From Maylandia zebra (lineage: Eukaryota; Chordata; Actinopteri; Cichliformes; Cichlidae), in contig NC_135176.1 of assembly GCF_041146795.1 (NCBI RefSeq), positions 26,049,786 through 26,113,785 of the forward strand: a stretch of 64,000 nucleotides of DNA, given 5' to 3'. Each line of letters begins with the position of its first letter. Within the stretch, counting starts at the first letter, position 1. Positions 63,718-64,000 of the stretch are shown here, piece by piece. The notes below the pieces were generated by a model. It did not search any database, was not told the origin of the DNA, and saw only the letters and a list, made by a program, of their open reading frames with translations. Made by a program: the position numbers and the translations under genes.

Positions 63718-64000
63718 CTGAACACAAAGGAAGAGCAGCAGAAGTGAGCGACTTAGTTTATTGTTGATTTTCTTTATTGCAGTTTTGTTTCAATTTAAGG
63801 TTTAAATTTTAATTAGCTAGCAGCATTACTGGTATAGAATTAAATGTATGTGTGTAATTACAGCAAAATGTTGTCTAAGGGTGCACCTACACTATTGAGT
63901 ATGCAAACTTTATACTGTATTGACTCAATATAAGCCTTTATGCCTCTGTCCCACATTCCTTTTAATTTAAATGTATTTCAAACTCTCAGAATAAGGGATC

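Overview
This window is vertebrate nuclear DNA from a teleost fish, probably a percomorph. It has compact genes with short GT/AG-bounded exons, CA/TA microsatellites and many fish-type DNA transposons. All identities come from reading splice-consistent translations against remembered vertebrate proteins. No database search was run.

Layout from left to right: (1) cbl, minus strand, from the left edge to about 13.06 kb. Fourteen coding exons are visible, and the C-terminal end (including the expected UBA domain) lies outside the window. (2) alkbh4, minus strand, 15.58-21.64 kb, three coding exons with introns full of transposons. (3) lrwd1, plus strand, about 22.7-31.4 kb, a non-coding first exon and 15 coding exons, head-to-head with alkbh4. 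(4) bckdk, plus strand, 34.6-48.2 kb, 11 coding exons. (5) A long gene-poor stretch, 48.2-56.6 kb, with LINE and SINE fragments and presumably 3' UTRs. (6) orai2, minus strand, 56.6-58.2 kb coding, with a probable 5' non-coding exon near 59.85 kb. (7) The last coding exon of an unidentified minus-strand gene at 63.5-63.7 kb, with a probable long 3' UTR.

The genes do not form one pathway. Cbl is a tyrosine-kinase-directed E3 ligase, Alkbh4 an Fe(II)/2-oxoglutarate demethylase, Lrwd1 an ORC-associated chromatin protein, Bckdk a mitochondrial kinase of branched-chain keto-acid dehydrogenase, and Orai2 a store-operated calcium channel subunit. In human, ORAI2, ALKBH4 and LRWD1 are neighbours on 7q22, whereas CBL (11q23) and BCKDK (16p11) are elsewhere, so this order is a fish-lineage or ancestral arrangement.

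The accessory content is transposons, several with clean target-site duplications and nesting. A hAT element in alkbh4 intron 1 has an 8-bp duplication and contains a solo LTR (5-bp duplication) and a MITE. A Harbinger element in alkbh4 intron 2 has a 3-bp duplication and sits inside another inverted-repeat element. A Tc1-like relic in cbl is split by a hAT-type MITE, and two more hAT-type elements lie in bckdk introns. I found no CRISPR array, prokaryotic operon or clearly new biological system.
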